Assembly: GCA_007132865.1 (NCBI GenBank)
Contig: SLNU01000143.1
Coordinates: 1 to 7,108 of the forward strand
DNA: 7,108 nt
Direction: 5' to 3'
Origin: Bacteroidales bacterium
GTDB taxonomy: Bacteria > Bacteroidota > Bacteroidia > Bacteroidales > UBA7960
The notes beneath the pieces are model-generated. The model saw only the letters and a program-made list of their open reading frames with translations, was not told the origin of the DNA and made no database searches. The position numbers and the translations under genes were made by a program. This document shows, one piece after another, positions 5,507-7,108 of the stretch. Position 1 is the stretch's first letter; each line of letters begins with the position of its first letter.

Positions 5507-7108
5507 TTATTTTGAGAGTTTGTTTTCCAGCAGTTCCAGAATCTCCACCTCTTTATTTTTGGCCGCCGCTTCGATCTCAGCCCCTTCTTTAAGCACACGA
5601 GACACGTAATCCTTGTCGTCCAGGTCGACGGAGTTGATCTTTACGTTCAGGTAGGCTCCGATGACGGCCGTCCGGGCACAGAGGGCACCCACACCGGCAT
5701 CGGTCACTGAGTTCGGGTTGCCCTTTTCAACCATGGCCTGGATCACCTCCATGGATGCATAGGCCTGTTGCATGACCCTGAAGGGGATATCTATGGCATA
5801 GCGGGTGGCTTCCTGAATGGCATCATGGCGCGCCTTTTTTTCTTCCCCGCTGGTTTTGGGCATTCCGAATGCATCCATGATCCGGTTGAAGGCGCGGGTG
5901 TCCTCATCTACCAGAAACAGCAGCTCCTTTTTGATATCCTGTCCCTTTTCCGCCCACTTGCTGAACAGCTCCCAGTGTTCATCCCAGCCCCTCTTGTGTG
6001 AGGACAGGTTGGCCACCATCGTGGCCAGGGAAACGCCAAGAGCGCCCACGGTAGCCGAAACGGAACCTCCTCCTGGTGCGGGAGACTCGCTGGAAGTTTC
6101 ATCGGCAAAAGCTTCCACACTCATGCCGATCAGACGCTTCTCCTCTCCTCCACCCATCATGTACTCGATGATCTTTTCTTCCGGACGGAACGGTTTGAGT
6201 TCATCCAGCCCCATGGATTTGACCGCGATCTTGATCAGTTCGGCGTCCGACACGCCCAGGCTGCGCTGCTGCATGGACAGGAAGTATTTTCCGGCATCCA
6301 GCATGGCTTTCAGGGGGACCAGTCCGACCAGCTCGGAGCCCGTCACACGGATGCCCCTTTCGGCGGCCTTTTTACACACCTCATCGAATGCGATGTGGAT
6401 CGGGGTCACGCGGATATTGGTCAGGTTCATAGAAATCTGGGCCACTCCGTATTCCTCGATGAACCATCCGATGGCCTTTACCTCTTTCAGGCTGCCTGGT
6501 ATATATACCGGGTCACCCTTTTCGTCTTTCACGATTTTTCCGGTCAGGGGGTTTCCCTGCCGCTGTACCCTGCCCCTTTCCCTGACATCAAAAGCGATTG
6601 CGTTGGCACGGCGGGTGGAAGTGGTGTTCAGGTTGATGTTATAGGCCACCAGGAAATCCCTCGCCCCGACAGCTGTTGCTCCCCACCTGGGCTGGAATTT
6701 GGCGGGTCCGAAATCCGGCTTCCATTCGGAGCTGGTGAGCCTCTCCGGCAAACCTTCGTATTCACCCTTCCTGCAATTGGCTAGGTTACGCCGTTCGGGC
6801 TTGAGTGCGGCACGCTCATAGCAATAAACCGGGATATTAAGCTCTTCCCCAATTCTTTTGGCCAGGGCCCTGGCATATTCAACCACTTCCTCCATGGAAA
6901 TGTTGGCTACAGGGACCAGCGGACAGACGTCCGTGGCGCCCATGCGGGGATGCTCCCCCTTGTGCTTGCTCATGTCAATCAGCTCTGAGGCCTTCCGGAT
7001 GGCCCTGAAGGCGGCCTCAACAACCTCTGCGGGAGTCCCCACAAAGGTGACCACCGTCCGGTTGGTGGCGCTGCCCGGATCCACGTCCAGCAACTTTACC
7101 CCATCCAC
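5507..7108 (-). CDS. ftcD: Bifunctional glutamate formimidoyltransferase / formimidoyltetrahydrofolate cyclodeaminase, 5' end cut by right edge
   Basis: The enzyme moves the formimino group of N-formiminoglutamate, from histidine breakdown, to tetrahydrofolate, then deaminates the product to 5,10-methenyltetrahydrofolate and ammonia. The window holds 534 codons including stop. The first, GTG at 7108, is an internal valine, not a start. Fragment residues 1-325 form the transferase domain: HKGEHPRMGATDVCPLVPV (49-67) contains His53, which lines up with catalytic His82 of the mammalian enzyme and suggests about 30 residues are missing. GARDFLVAYNINL (148-160) and GSELVGLVPLKAMLDAG (257-273) are also present. 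The cyclodeaminase domain (about 330-533) shows SPAPGGGSVSA (342-352), DEDTRAF (401-407) with the conserved Asp, and GNPNSVTDAGVGA (463-475). Both halves look intact. Relative to my memory of the mammalian protein, residues 181-206 carry an extra loop of about 18 residues. The next gene downstream is the PLP enzyme, 15 bases away. Other hut genes may lie beyond the right edge. Confidence 0.94.
   Translation of the reverse strand: MDGVKLLDVDPGSATNRTVVTFVGTPAEVVEAAFRAIRKASELIDMSKHKGEHPRMGATDVCPLVPVANISMEEVVEYARALAKRIGEELNIPVYCYERAALKPERRNLANCRKGEYEGLPERLTSSEWKPDFGPAKFQPRWGATAVGARDFLVAYNINLNTTSTRRANAIAFDVRERGRVQRQGNPLTGKIVKDEKGDPVYIPGSLKEVKAIGWFIEEYGVAQISMNLTNIRVTPIHIAFDEVCKKAAERGIRVTGSELVGLVPLKAMLDAGKYFLSMQQRSLGVSDAELIKIAVKSMGLDELKPFRPEEKIIEYMMGGGEEKRLIGMSVEAFADETSSESPAPGGGSVSATVGALGVSLATMVANLSSHKRGWDEHWELFSKWAEKGQDIKKELLFLVDEDTRAFNRIMDAFGMPKTSGEEKKARHDAIQEATRYAIDIPFRVMQQAYASMEVIQAMVEKGNPNSVTDAGVGALCARTAVIGAYLNVKINSVDLDDKDYVSRVLKEGAEIEAAAKNKEVEILELLENKLSK

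Noticed and set aside
5817..6644. 275-codon plus-strand open frame
   Set aside because: It is fully antisense to ftcD, with serine/arginine/proline-rich composition typical of a shadow frame. The ftcD frame carries all the family motifs.

Overview
The window reads as ordinary chromosomal sequence from a member of the Bacteroidota, probably near Bacteroidales. The reasons are a Bacteroidota-style variant of QueA, start codons with little or no Shine-Dalgarno sequence, and a perfect match to the Bacteroides-type -7 element TAnnTTTG in front of the one plus-strand gene. GC looks moderate to high by eye. Assignment below phylum is a guess. Coding density is very high and no gap exceeds about 130 bases.

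Left part (1-2542, minus strand): an AMP-forming long-chain acyl-CoA ligase (596-2542) is followed 52 bases downstream by the 5' part of queA (1-543), which runs off the left edge. The two may be co-transcribed. Middle (2543-4273): a 78-base divergent spacer holds two overlapping candidate promoters, then a SulP-family anion transporter with a C-terminal STAS domain on the plus strand. Right part (4406-7108, minus strand): a bifunctional formiminotransferase-cyclodeaminase (5' end cut by the right edge) sits 15 bases upstream of a PLP- and metal-dependent fold-III enzyme of the D-serine dehydratase / D-threonine aldolase family. These two look like a small operon for amino-acid breakdown.

The SulP gene and the minus-strand operon converge on a 132-base spacer. 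It is almost entirely built of a degenerate tandem repeat with a 20-22-base unit, six copies, with a decayed seventh copy running into the stop codon of the PLP enzyme gene. This is the least expected structure in the window.

I found no RNA gene, CRISPR array, insertion sequence, phage gene or defence system, and nothing that amounts to a new multi-gene system. The genes are recognisable metabolic and transport families. The second-look items are the repeat array, the overlapping divergent promoters, and the substrate questions for the PLP enzyme and the transporter.
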